From a virus: DNA of 24,544 nucleotides. The notes beneath the pieces are model-generated. The model saw only the letters and a program-made list of their open reading frames with translations. It ran no database searches and was not told where the DNA came from. Below are positions 1 through 8,320 of the stretch, piece after piece. Location: the IMG/VR virus record IMGVR_UViG_3300042549_000333, positions 1 through 24,544 of that record, one strand, 5' to 3'. Position 1 is the stretch's first letter, and each line of letters begins with the position of its first letter. Position numbers and translations under genes: made by a program.

Positions 1-1937
1 GTTGAATCTAAACTTATGCCTTGTGTTGCCCCAAGCGATGCGTGGTAAGAAAGCCAGTTTGTTCCGCTGTCATTGCGTTGTTTAACAATCACCAAACTAG
101 GCGCAACACCCAACCCATGCCCCACAGTTGCATTAGCACCCGTACCCGTATACGTCACCACACTAAACCCAGCACTAGCATTAACGCTTACAGTCGATGT
201 GATTGTGCCGTTTGTGTTGGAGGATGATGAGCCTTGTCCTGCTTGCCATTGCCAGCCGACATAGTTATTTCCAGTAGCGTTTACATCGCTAGAATCTGAT
301 GTGCCAGCAGAAACAGAAAATCCGCCTGTGTTAAAAGCGCTAACTGTTCCGGTTGTGTCGTTTAACGCCTCAGCATTTGTTGAGTTAGAAAACAAATCTC
401 TGTTTACGCCACGAACGGAATCAACCAAGTTATGCCATTGCACATTAGACCTGTTTTTAATCCACACCAAATCAGGCTTAAAGCTAGCATCGTTTGTAAT
501 AGACCGTGGGCTTGCATTGTTACCTGCCCACAACGTAGCATCCATCACCGTATTGCCCTTGACGATAGTGCTTGTCGGCAAGTTGAATGTGTTCAGTGCT
601 ACAAAGCCAGTGGGGGGTGTGTAAACAAAAGGTTGCTGACCAAAATTACAACTGTAAGCCTGACCGTTAGAGGATGTTCCGTTGCCTACCGCTGGGATAA
701 TGCTTTTACCAGACAGCCCTGTGTTGTAAGCAACGCCTTGCGATACGTTGTTTTTATAAAAACTTAAAGAACCTGTGCCAGCATCATAAGTGATGCCAAT
801 TACATCTCCTGCAACATATGATGCGCCGTAAGAAACTCCAGTGTTATTGTTGTATTTTTGAGCTGCGTTGTAATAATACCAACCGTTTGCTGAACTCCAA
901 CTTCTGTTTGTTGCCGCAGCAGCTTGGTCAGCAACTCCAATCATTGTTGAAAATACAGCAGCAGAATCAGCAATTACTTCCCAATACCATTTGCCAGAAG
1001 TCATTGCAAAATTGCCAAACGCAGTTGAGCTAGTTCCTGATGGAATAGTTGCGTATAAGTTTCCTCTGCTTATTGTTCCGTTGTTGTTATCTATTGGGCT
1101 TAATACGCCAAAGTTAGCCGCCGTAGCACTCGTCAGCGTAGGCACATCGGTCATTGAGTCGTATGTAGCACCACTCGTAATGCTAATGTTGTTCGTTGTC
1201 CAATAGTTACCATTACCGCTAAAGTCTTTGCCTAACCCTGCGTTAGAACTTGTGGTCAGCGCAGAGTTGTCGGTAAACGGTAGATAGAATCCGTTTGTAC
1301 CGTATGTACCTGCGTAGCGTTTAGGCTTCCATACTCCGGTTATTAGGTCTGTTTCGCCGAATGAGGATGGGGTGAGGGCTTGACCGTCAATAAAGTTGAC
1401 TTCGGTTAAATAGCCATCAAAGTAATAATTAGAACCAGTCTGTCCAATCCAATGCGTAACAGTACTATTTATTTTAGTATCTTCATTTAATGACGGGAAA
1501 GTGCCAGACAAAAGCGATATTTGGCTTCCGTTTACATACAACTTTATACGATTGGACGCTGTTGCTTGTGTTGTATCCACCGCAACGACAATGTGATACC
1601 AAGCAGAGGGATCGCGATATGATGCGACAGAATATGTTCCAGTTGTTGTACCTGCCTTAGTTGAAACCGTTATACAGCTACTTGGTCCAATTCCATCTGT
1701 AAAGTTATATCCAATAAATGTGTATGGAGCAGACGCACTTGATCCAAACAACATAGCTTGCTGTGAAAGACTTCCTAATTTAACCCACCCGCTCCATGTC
1801 CATGTTTTTTGATTCCCTGTACTGGTAGGAGTGCGGCTCAAATACGCAGACGCACTAGACCTAAACCGCAGAGAGCGGGTCAGGTTGTAGCCCTCGTCAC
1901 CACTTCCTAGCAAAAGTGTATTGTTGATTATGCTCAT
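1..1937 (-). CDS. Large tail fibre/adhesin with LamG-like and SPRY-like domains (3' end missing)
   Basis: The open frame starts at an ATG that shares one base with the stop of the upstream fibre gene (TAATG) and is still open at the left edge, so 645 residues are visible and the C-terminus is lost. About residues 40-195 look like a LamG/concanavalin-like jelly roll (WTWSGWVKLGSL near the start, YFDGYLTEVNFIDGQ near the end). About 313-435 look like a SPRY/B30.2-type domain (GKWYWEV, then DVIGITYDAGTGSLSFYKN). From about 487 onward comes a module common in phage fibres (KPDLVWIKNRS, VGWQWQAG, VGHGLGVAPSLVIVK), which I recall as DUF7483. The likely role is a distal fibre or spike that binds host surface glycans. 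Domain names are from memory of the families; the open frame is seen directly. Confidence 0.85.
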   Translation of the reverse strand, partial: MSIINNTLLLGSGDEGYNLTRSLRFRSSASAYLSRTPTSTGNQKTWTWSGWVKLGSLSQQAMLFGSSASAPYTFIGYNFTDGIGPSSCITVSTKAGTTTGTYSVASYRDPSAWYHIVVAVDTTQATASNRIKLYVNGSQISLLSGTFPSLNEDTKINSTVTHWIGQTGSNYYFDGYLTEVNFIDGQALTPSSFGETDLITGVWKPKRYAGTYGTNGFYLPFTDNSALTTSSNAGLGKDFSGNGNYWTTNNISITSGATYDSMTDVPTLTSATAANFGVLSPIDNNNGTISRGNLYATIPSGTSSTAFGNFAMTSGKWYWEVIADSAAVFSTMIGVADQAAAATNRSWSSANGWYYYNAAQKYNNNTGVSYGASYVAGDVIGITYDAGTGSLSFYKNNVSQGVAYNTGLSGKSIIPAVGNGTSSNGQAYSCNFGQQPFVYTPPTGFVALNTFNLPTSTIVKGNTVMDATLWAGNNASPRSITNDASFKPDLVWIKNRSNVQWHNLVDSVRGVNRDLFSNSTNAEALNDTTGTVSAFNTGGFSVSAGTSDSSDVNATGNNYVGWQWQAGQGSSSSNTNGTITSTVSVNASAGFSVVTYTGTGANATVGHGLGVAPSLVIVKQRNDSGTNWLSYHASLGATQGISLDS

Positions 1938-2824
1938 TACTTTACATCCCCAAGCAGTTTAGCTGTGATGGAAGTTGACGAATTAACATAGTATGCAAGT
2001 ACATCTACTGCGCTGTTGCTTGCCGTAACCGTAGGCGTTGTGCCGCTTGGGAAGTCCCAAAACGATCCAAACGCTAACGTCTTAGGCGAACTAGCGTGCT
2101 GCGTAAACACGATAATCCCTGACTGTCCGGCAGTTAGGTTAGTAGGATTAGCAAGTGTAGTATTTTCGGTAAACGTATGCGTAAAGTTGCTGTCAGACAT
2201 ATCTACCGCAATAGATGCAGACGAGCTAGTAAGCGCTACAGGCGTGCCCACGCCCTTTTTAGCCGTAATGGTAGTAACGGTAGCCGCAGCAGGAGTTGTC
2301 GATCCTAGAGCCGCAGGAGCAGCCCAATCAGCACCATCTAGCTTGTCTACGTTTAGGTTTGCTACTTTTGTAGTAGATGTAATGGATAATGGCGCAGTAC
2401 CGTTAGAAACAGTAGAAGTAATAACTCCGCTTGCCGATACGGTAGTAAACGCACCCGTAGAGGCAGAGGATGAGCCAATAGCCGCACCGTCTACCGTACC
2501 ACCGTTAATATCCGTTGTGGTCAGGACAGTAGACGCTAGGGTTACAACACCCGTAGAGTTAGCGATAGAACCTGCTGCCGTACCGTCTTTAGCCTTGAGG
2601 TTAGTTACCTCTAGGTTTGTGGTGTCTACAGTAGTAGAGTTAACAGTAGTAAGCGTAAAGGTATCGCCCGATGAGCCTGTTTGCATATCCTTAAGTTGAG
2701 CCATAAGCTCACGGATAGCATTGTTAATACCGGATGGAGCGCAGCCTTCTGCAATGTCGATACCGTCAATGTCGGTGTTATCGCCTGGTGTTGCGCTGAA
2801 CTCAGAGATTTTTGTGCGTGCCAT
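1937..2824 (-). CDS. Tail fibre protein, 295 aa
   Basis: The N-terminal ~50 residues (IAEGCAPSGINNAIRELMAQ) match the common phage fibre N-terminal segment that anchors a fibre to the tail. The middle is a low-complexity Thr/Ser/Ala/Val stretch of the kind that forms beta-helical or repeated beta structure (e.g. STGAFTTVSASGVITSTVSN). The last ~110 residues, with TFTENTTLANPTNLTAG and ending AKLLGDVK, resemble a small C-terminal beta-sandwich seen in many fibre proteins. A GGAATAAAC-ATG ribosome site supports the start. It is translationally coupled to the larger adhesin gene downstream. It probably forms the proximal fibre or adaptor for that adhesin; this part is inference. Confidence 0.85.
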   Translation of the reverse strand: MARTKISEFSATPGDNTDIDGIDIAEGCAPSGINNAIRELMAQLKDMQTGSSGDTFTLTTVNSTTVDTTNLEVTNLKAKDGTAAGSIANSTGVVTLASTVLTTTDINGGTVDGAAIGSSSASTGAFTTVSASGVITSTVSNGTAPLSITSTTKVANLNVDKLDGADWAAPAALGSTTPAAATVTTITAKKGVGTPVALTSSSASIAVDMSDSNFTHTFTENTTLANPTNLTAGQSGIIVFTQHASSPKTLAFGSFWDFPSGTTPTVTASNSAVDVLAYYVNSSTSITAKLLGDVK

Positions 2825-2826
2825 GT

Positions 2827-4383
2827 TTATTCCAATTCAGTAGATAAAAGACCACGAGAAAGTGTGGACGGGACATTAAAAAATGGAGATTGCGGTCTTG
2901 TTCCTGTTCGCATCAAGTCCATCAAACGCTCAACGTCACCAATTCTGATTTGCTCAGTACCCATCCGAGCAGCCATTCCAGCGGCAGGTATTAAACCTAA
3001 ATATGGGTTTGCGGCAGTCATTGCGACAGACCCCATCTGAGGTATAGCGCCTACAGGAGCAAATCTGCCGATATACCGCAGCATATTTTGCAAACCACCA
3101 CCTTCTGCCGCTTTCTTTATTTCCGCTTGCTCTGCTTTGCTAAACAAGCGCATTTCTTTATCGTTTTTAACTAGTTTACGCAATTCGTTAGAAAGATAGT
3201 TTTCAGCGCCGGATTGACCAAATTTCTGTTTTTCAACGCCAAGATTAGTAAGCATAGTGTCGAACACTTCTGCCTTTTTTTCTTGGCTAAATAGCTTTCT
3301 AGCTGTAGACCATGCTTTTACACCTTGCTCTGCGTCACCTGCGGTAATGCTAGATTTAGGTATGTTGTCCAAATAATCATCAAAATTGTTTAATACAACC
3401 TTCATTAAGCGGTATGCGTTTGGATCGTTTGGATTAGCGGATGCTTTAATAGCTGCTCGCAAATCCTGCAATTGCTGCATATCTTTTGGTCCACTTTCCT
3501 TTTTCAGAAGATCAACCAAATCAGTAATATTTGATAACTCTTTGTTTTCAGGTCTCCAACCTGCGCTACGCAATTGACTATCTAAATCAAATGCCTTGTT
3601 TTTAAACGAGCCAATATCAACTTGTAAACCAGCGTCTTGAGCTTGCTTGTAAGCATTAGAAATCTTGGTGCTCATGTCATCCGCAGTAGCAGATGTTCCT
3701 CGTGCTCTTGGTCTAAAGCCTGTAGCCGCACCCGCTGTTGCTCCGGTAGCCAATCCCAACAAAGGATTGCCCGTAACTTCTGTTACATATTGCGTACTAG
3801 CTGCAATAGGGGCTGAAGACGCTACTTGAGTGACGGGAAGTCTACCGGACTCTTCCATTAAAGTGCCTAATGCACCAGGCGCTTTTGCACCTACTAATTT
3901 AGGAGCAACAGCAGGAATTGTTCCTGTCAATGCCGAGCCAACAGCACCAGCAATACGCTCGCCACGGGTTTCAGGCGTAGTTCCACCAACACCAAGACGT
4001 TGCAAAATTCCTTGCATACCTTGAGATGGCAATGGGGCTTGAAATCTTTGTGGAGCTATTGTGTTATACGCTTGTACGGCAGCGTCAGACATAGGGTAGA
4101 TCAACGACCCAACCGTAGCGCCAACAGGACCGCCAAGGGCTGTTCCTAATGCTGTAGCTACAGCGGTAGGTCCCGCTTCTTTTCCGGCAGCTCCAACCAT
4201 ACGAGTAGCTTTTTCTGTTGCCGTAGATGGTGGTGCAATATATTGCAATACTTCTGTTGCCGAGTAGCCAGATTCAATTGCTTTAGAAACACGAGGGTCT
4301 TTGTCAGCAAGAAATTTAATAATTTCATCGTCTGAGTAATTAGCCCTACGAGCCTGGTTAACCTGATCTCTAATATCTGCCAT
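2827..4383 (-). CDS. Probable internal virion/ejection protein, 518 aa
   Basis: I do not recognise a named family. The N-terminus carries two similar short helical motifs (ANYSDDEIIKFLA at about 14-26 and SGYSATEVLQYIA at about 38-50), a pattern common at the start of phage internal proteins. A hydrophobic Gly/Ala segment follows at about 72-97 (TALGTALGGPVGATVGS is its core region), with glycine-zipper spacing. More Gly/Ala-rich stretches occur near 140-225 and 445-475. A charged, probably helical region lies between about 230 and 440. The composition and the place between the tail nozzle and the fibres fit a DNA-ejection protein released into the host envelope. AGGAATTGAC-ATG is a good ribosome site. 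The ejection role is inferred from position and composition. Confidence 0.7.
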   Translation of the reverse strand: MADIRDQVNQARRANYSDDEIIKFLADKDPRVSKAIESGYSATEVLQYIAPPSTATEKATRMVGAAGKEAGPTAVATALGTALGGPVGATVGSLIYPMSDAAVQAYNTIAPQRFQAPLPSQGMQGILQRLGVGGTTPETRGERIAGAVGSALTGTIPAVAPKLVGAKAPGALGTLMEESGRLPVTQVASSAPIAASTQYVTEVTGNPLLGLATGATAGAATGFRPRARGTSATADDMSTKISNAYKQAQDAGLQVDIGSFKNKAFDLDSQLRSAGWRPENKELSNITDLVDLLKKESGPKDMQQLQDLRAAIKASANPNDPNAYRLMKVVLNNFDDYLDNIPKSSITAGDAEQGVKAWSTARKLFSQEKKAEVFDTMLTNLGVEKQKFGQSGAENYLSNELRKLVKNDKEMRLFSKAEQAEIKKAAEGGGLQNMLRYIGRFAPVGAIPQMGSVAMTAANPYLGLIPAAGMAARMGTEQIRIGDVERLMDLMRTGTRPQSPFFNVPSTLSRGLLSTELE

Positions 4384-4391
4384 GTCAATTC

Positions 4392-5879
4392 CTATTGAAA
4401 GATTTGACCAAGAGGAGGTCTATTGGTAGTTGGTGGAGTAGGCGCAGAGAATTTAAATGAGGATTGCCCGTAAGTTCTATTGTATGCGTTTACAACACCG
4501 CTTTCCGCATCTTCTAGTTGCTTTAAAAGTCTACCTAATTCTTTTCGAGCAGCTTCTGCGCTTTGGAATTGTTGCAAAGATGCACGAGACGCTTGTAATT
4601 TATCGCCTTCCCGTTCCGTTGCGCTACCAACCGCCGCACCTGTTTTAGAAGCAGCACGCATTGCGGTAATTGCTTCAACAAACAAATTGCCACCAAGTTG
4701 CTCAAGTTTAGCCAATGCGTCAGCCGCAGCAGAGCCAGGTACAGCAGACCTTACTTTTCCACCGAATCCGAAAGCATCGTCCAAACCTTTGCTTGTAAGC
4801 AATTGGTTGATAGTGTCACGCATTTGACGGTTAGTATTAACAACATACTCAACCGCACCCATTGTCTGCGGTCTAGCAAGCTCAAGCTCTCTCTTTACCT
4901 TTTGAGGTAGCGCTGCGCTTTGCACTAATGGTACTTCGTTAGGGTTTAATGGCGTAACAGCCACGTTAGGATCAATCCTAGGCGCTGATTGACCTTCACC
5001 GCCAGTTGCGCCACCTGTAGTACCGCCTGTAGCGCCGCCAGCCTGTCCTTGCATCTTTAAGATGTTCGGTCCTAGAGTTAACAATTGTTCTCTAGTAAAG
5101 ATTGGAGCAGCGGGGATTCCTGTTTCATCAGCTAATTGTTGAGCTTTAACACGCAAATCTTCTGCATCTTTTGCGTTCGGTGCGTTTTTAAATATCTGAA
5201 CGGCTGTCTGTTGCTCAGGAGTTAACCTAGAAAAGTCTGTAGTACCAAAAGCAGATGACATAAATGCAGAGGTAGGCGCATCAAGATTTATTTGAGACTT
5301 TGGATTTAACGGTTTACCATCTGGACCAATTGCTGGCTTAATAGAACCAAGGTTGCCAACAAACATACCCAAATCTTTGTCGTATCCAAATGTCTCACGC
5401 TGTGCGGCTTGTGGCGCAACACCTTTAGGAATACGAGCAACAATATCGCCCTGTTTCGTGCGAATCTGAATTTCGTTACCAACATCAACCTGAATAGTCT
5501 CAGGTCCGGCAGACTTCTGCAATGCGTCTGCAATCTTGCCGCCCATTTCAGGGAACTGCACAACCAATTGCTGTAGCTTGGCGTAGTCAGGCTTACCGTC
5601 TACAAAGATGCCAGGCAATGCAGCCTTAAGCTCTTGCTGCTCACGCATCTTCTGTTGTTGTTGTAGGCGTTGCATAGAGTCACTTAGACTCTGTTGTGCA
5701 ACTTGCCGACCACCCATAATAGATGATCCTAATGCCGCACCTAATGATGTTGGCATAAGGGATGGACCGCCAGCACCTAACAAGCCACTAGCAACACCAA
5801 GCATACCAGCACGCTGTGCCGCAGCCATTGGGTCTTGCTCGTCCCCAATACCTAATAGTCCTGAGAAAAAATCAGCCAT
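4392..5879 (-). CDS. Probable internal virion/ejection protein, 495 aa
   Basis: The start (MADFFSGLLGIGDEQDP) is followed by a hydrophobic glycine-rich segment at about 25-57 and then a Gln-rich, probably helical stretch at about 60-85 (QRLQQQQKMREQQELKAA). Residues about 281-294 are a Gly/Thr/Ala linker (GGATGGTTGGATGG) that probably divides two structural parts. The C-terminal third is Ala-rich and helical (AKLEQLGGNLFVEAITAMRAA, then repeated Lys/Glu/Arg heptads). No catalytic motif is visible; in particular I see no transglycosylase or peptidase signature. Like its neighbours it is most simply an internal protein that leaves the capsid with the DNA. GAGG with a 5-nt spacer precedes the ATG. 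Function is inferred. Confidence 0.7.
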   Translation of the reverse strand: MADFFSGLLGIGDEQDPMAAAQRAGMLGVASGLLGAGGPSLMPTSLGAALGSSIMGGRQVAQQSLSDSMQRLQQQQKMREQQELKAALPGIFVDGKPDYAKLQQLVVQFPEMGGKIADALQKSAGPETIQVDVGNEIQIRTKQGDIVARIPKGVAPQAAQRETFGYDKDLGMFVGNLGSIKPAIGPDGKPLNPKSQINLDAPTSAFMSSAFGTTDFSRLTPEQQTAVQIFKNAPNAKDAEDLRVKAQQLADETGIPAAPIFTREQLLTLGPNILKMQGQAGGATGGTTGGATGGEGQSAPRIDPNVAVTPLNPNEVPLVQSAALPQKVKRELELARPQTMGAVEYVVNTNRQMRDTINQLLTSKGLDDAFGFGGKVRSAVPGSAAADALAKLEQLGGNLFVEAITAMRAASKTGAAVGSATEREGDKLQASRASLQQFQSAEAARKELGRLLKQLEDAESGVVNAYNRTYGQSSFKFSAPTPPTTNRPPLGQIFQ

Positions 5880-5886
5880 AATTACC

Positions 5887-6210
5887 TCAGATTAAAGATG
5901 CAGGACGTTGCCGCATCTGTTGCATTTGTTGGAGTTTCATTAACTCTTCGTATGGACTTGCCACCGCTACTTGTTGTCCGGCTTTAACTTGTGGACGCAA
6001 ACTAGGAGGAGCAATACCTTGTTGGGCTTGTTGTGCATAACGCTGCATAGCAACATTCTGTAGGTCGTATGGATTACGCCGACCTTGTGAACCTGCCGCT
6101 TGACCGCTTGCTAACATAGCCGCAATTTGCTGACCCTGTGGAGTGTTTAGCAACTCAACCATCTTAGGGTCTAAAGCACCGCCTTCACCTGTTCCGATTG
6201 TTCCTGACAT
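5887..6210 (-). CDS. Small Gln/Ala-rich virion-associated protein, 107 aa
   Basis: Unrecognised small protein between two probable ejection genes. It is rich in Gln, Ala and Gly, with a helical N-terminal part (DPKMVELLNTPQGQQIAAML) and a C-terminal run of Gln/Met (YEELMKLQQMQQMRQR). There are no cysteines and no membrane segment. Its ribosome site (GGGGTAAATT-ATG) overlaps the stop codon of the preceding gene, so the two are probably translated together. The context suggests a minor internal virion component or a chaperone for one of the larger ejection proteins. Confidence 0.65.
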   Translation of the reverse strand: MSGTIGTGEGGALDPKMVELLNTPQGQQIAAMLASGQAAGSQGRRNPYDLQNVAMQRYAQQAQQGIAPPSLRPQVKAGQQVAVASPYEELMKLQQMQQMRQRPASLI

Positions 6211-6213
6211 AAT

Positions 6214-7149
6214 TTACCCCAAGAGTCCAAGAATACCTGCACCTGCGCCGATACCTGCGCCTAGTGGACCGCCACCCAATGCGCTACCTAATGCCGCACC
6301 ACCAAGCACGTTTGCGCCTGTGTTGCGATAAATAGGCTGTGTGGTTTGCTGACCCATAGGAGCGCCATAAGCCGCCGATAGGAAGCTCTGTAACTTGGCT
6401 GCGGGTAGATTCTGTTGGAAGTTATAACGCTGCATAGCGTCTGCAAGAGCCGCTTGCTGATAGCTTTCTTGAGCCTGACCAACTTGGTACAGTTTATCAA
6501 TGTCTGCATAATCAGCTTGTGCAAGTGCAGGAGACATTTGTGCGGCTTGTAATTGGCGAGCGTAATCAGCGCCATACAAGTTACCAATATTGCCCATTGC
6601 AGCCTCTTGGCGTGCTCGCTCGGCATCGTAATTCTGATAGGCTAGTTTACCTGCCGTATCTGTCAATGCCGTAGCAAATGTACCTGCCGCACGATCCTGT
6701 AGTTGACCCATTGCGCCTGAGCCGTAACGACCTGCTCGGCTTGTGTTGGATGCTACTTGTTGCATTTGGTCTTGGAAAGTCGTACCCGCAGCACGAGCCG
6801 CAGCATCGAACGCACCGCTAAAGAATGGATTACCCGATAGGTATTGACCACCCGCCGTACCTTGCATCTGTTGGATAGCAGGGTTAAATGTATTCTGCAT
6901 ACCGCTAACAGTCTGCTGCGCTTGTGGCAGTAACGGGTTTCCAAGTACGGCACGATTAGCGCCGAACTGTAGAGCCTGTTGTGTAGACTCGGTAGGCGAT
7001 ACATAGCCCTGTCCTGGGTAATACCCTGGCACGCTAGGGTTTTGGTATAGCTTCTGCGCCTCTTGTAGACCGTAGCTAATGTACGGCTGCATAGCAGGAT
7101 CAATCTGCTGCGTGACTACCTGTGTGCTAGGTGTGCTTGAACCACTCAT
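6214..7149 (-). CDS. Probable internal virion/ejection protein with C-terminal glycine zipper, 311 aa
   Basis: A Gln/Ala-rich, mostly helical protein. It begins with a polar segment (MSGSSTPSTQVVTQQIDPAM) found in a family of phage proteins that I recall only as uncharacterised. Residues about 110-250 are long amphipathic helices rich in Ala, Gln and Tyr. The last 29 residues (from about 283) are hydrophobic with regular small residues: GGAALGSALGGGPLGAG followed by IGAGAGILGLLG. This GxxxG spacing is typical of segments that pack helices inside a membrane. The gene overlaps the upstream GNAT-like gene by 4 bp (ATGA). A role in forming a conduit through the host envelope during DNA entry is inference. 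Confidence 0.72.
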   Translation of the reverse strand: MSGSSTPSTQVVTQQIDPAMQPYISYGLQEAQKLYQNPSVPGYYPGQGYVSPTESTQQALQFGANRAVLGNPLLPQAQQTVSGMQNTFNPAIQQMQGTAGGQYLSGNPFFSGAFDAAARAAGTTFQDQMQQVASNTSRAGRYGSGAMGQLQDRAAGTFATALTDTAGKLAYQNYDAERARQEAAMGNIGNLYGADYARQLQAAQMSPALAQADYADIDKLYQVGQAQESYQQAALADAMQRYNFQQNLPAAKLQSFLSAAYGAPMGQQTTQPIYRNTGANVLGGAALGSALGGGPLGAGIGAGAGILGLLG

Positions 7150-7544
7150 TTCAACTCCTTAACCCATGTACGGGGTATAAATCCTAATTTAGTTGCGACC
7201 CTTGACCATCCGGCTCGGTTTGTATCAAAAGTGATACGCCTCGCTCCTGTTTCTCTTGCAATCTTTTCTATCTGCTCAACACCGTCTACCAATAAATCAC
7301 TTTCAACAGCCCAAGCGCACCAAACATGGCAAGTATCTCCATTTGGTTCAAGGATGAAAAACCCATCACTATTGCCATTTTCTGATTTAACCAACCATAT
7401 ATGCGCTTGCTGATATATCGCTTTGGCATATACATCTTCCGGTATCCATTCCTCCGGAGATTTCCGTAGGATTTTGTTGAGTCCAAACTTAATAAAGTCC
7501 CAATGCTGTTTGATCGTGGACTGCGTGACGTATTCATATCTCAT
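7146..7544 (-). CDS. GNAT-like phage protein, 132 aa
   Basis: The protein looks like the short GNAT-fold proteins often found among podovirus tail genes. The C-terminal part has the expected late strand-helix-strand order: VDGVEQIEKIARETGARRIT, then FDTNRAGWSRVATKLGF and the ending IPRTWVKELK. The canonical acetyl-CoA loop (R/Q-x-x-G-x-G/A) is not visible, unlike in the other GNAT gene at 15832-16278, so catalysis is doubtful. The region with HIWLVKSENGNSDGFFILEP and CHVWCAWAV gives the central beta strands. It overlaps both neighbours by 4 bp. It may be a structural or assembly protein that has kept only the fold. Confidence 0.7.
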   Translation of the reverse strand: MRYEYVTQSTIKQHWDFIKFGLNKILRKSPEEWIPEDVYAKAIYQQAHIWLVKSENGNSDGFFILEPNGDTCHVWCAWAVESDLLVDGVEQIEKIARETGARRITFDTNRAGWSRVATKLGFIPRTWVKELK

Positions 7545-8320
7545 CCGATAACCACATATCCGTAGGTTTTATCTGCCGTACTGTTGGCATAGTGAGTGAG
7601 TGTTGCACTTCCATTCGTTTGTGCTGAAATGTATACATTTGTTGACGCAGACGGAGCGACATATTGCATTGTTGCTATAACAGATGGTGTAGCAGGTCTT
7701 GTAGGCGTTGTTTGTGCCGCTATGTATTGCAGACTAATCGTTGTGACATGAGTAGACCACATCATTTCAATGTAATCATTAGCTTGCAATTCAAAGTAAA
7801 AGTTAACCGCAAACACAGACCGACCATCTGTTGACCCGTGTTTAGAAGGAATAGTTAACTCTGTATTGCTGTTTACAATATTTGAGCCATTCTTTCTAAA
7901 CCAAACAGAAACAGAATCATCCTGTGAGTCAGAATTAGTAAACTGAATACTTGTTTGAAAGTTGTAAATACCGTAGTTTTTAACCGTAACCCTAGAGCTA
8001 CTAACTACGCTTACACCGTTGGAAAAGTCTGTTGTATCGTAAGTTATTGCGTATGCTGTATCAGCCGCCGCAGCCGTTTGGTCTACAAGGCTCTGAAACG
8101 AGCCATAAGGCGCTGTATCAGCCTCGGCAGCAGCAGATACCGGAACTAGGATAATAATGCTGTCTGCGCCGATCCTAGCGTCATTTATAGTGGTTGTAGT
8201 AGCACCACCTGTGGCTAGAGTAATCAACCCTGTGTTATTCGTCTTACCGTTCATAATGCCGTTGACAATCTCAGCCGTAGCTCGTGGATCGCCACCAAAC
8301 GGAGGTAAAACTCTAAACAT
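7541..8320 (-). CDS. Virion protein with C-terminal jelly-roll (C1q/TNF-like) domain, 259 aa
   Basis: The N-terminal ~60 residues (ATAEIVNGIMNGKTNNTG, then TTINDARIGADSIIILVP) match a segment common in phage head-fibre or tail-fibre proteins, where it is thought to be the attachment region. The rest is beta-rich; about residues 115-205 (YGIYNFQTSIQF, VSVWFRKNGSNI, NFYFELQANDYIEMMW) read like a C1q/TNF-type jelly roll. The C-terminus (ending YGYVVIG) is another short beta module. It is likely a trimeric decoration or short fibre protein, placed after the tail nozzle. It shares one base with the stop of the nozzle gene. The domain match is by eye and from memory. Confidence 0.75.
   Translation of the reverse strand: MFRVLPPFGGDPRATAEIVNGIMNGKTNNTGLITLATGGATTTTINDARIGADSIIILVPVSAAAEADTAPYGSFQSLVDQTAAAADTAYAITYDTTDFSNGVSVVSSSRVTVKNYGIYNFQTSIQFTNSDSQDDSVSVWFRKNGSNIVNSNTELTIPSKHGSTDGRSVFAVNFYFELQANDYIEMMWSTHVTTISLQYIAAQTTPTRPATPSVIATMQYVAPSASTNVYISAQTNGSATLTHYANSTADKTYGYVVIG

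Noticed and set aside
21-1206. Several plus-strand open frames of 60-110 residues near the left edge
   Set aside because: All lie opposite the long open fibre frame on the minus strand, which has recognisable LamG- and SPRY-like motifs.
2016-2699. 227-residue plus-strand open frame opposite the 295-residue fibre gene
   Set aside because: It is a Val/Ala-rich mirror of the Thr/Ser-rich fibre gene, has no ribosome site or family feature, and the minus-strand gene is well supported.
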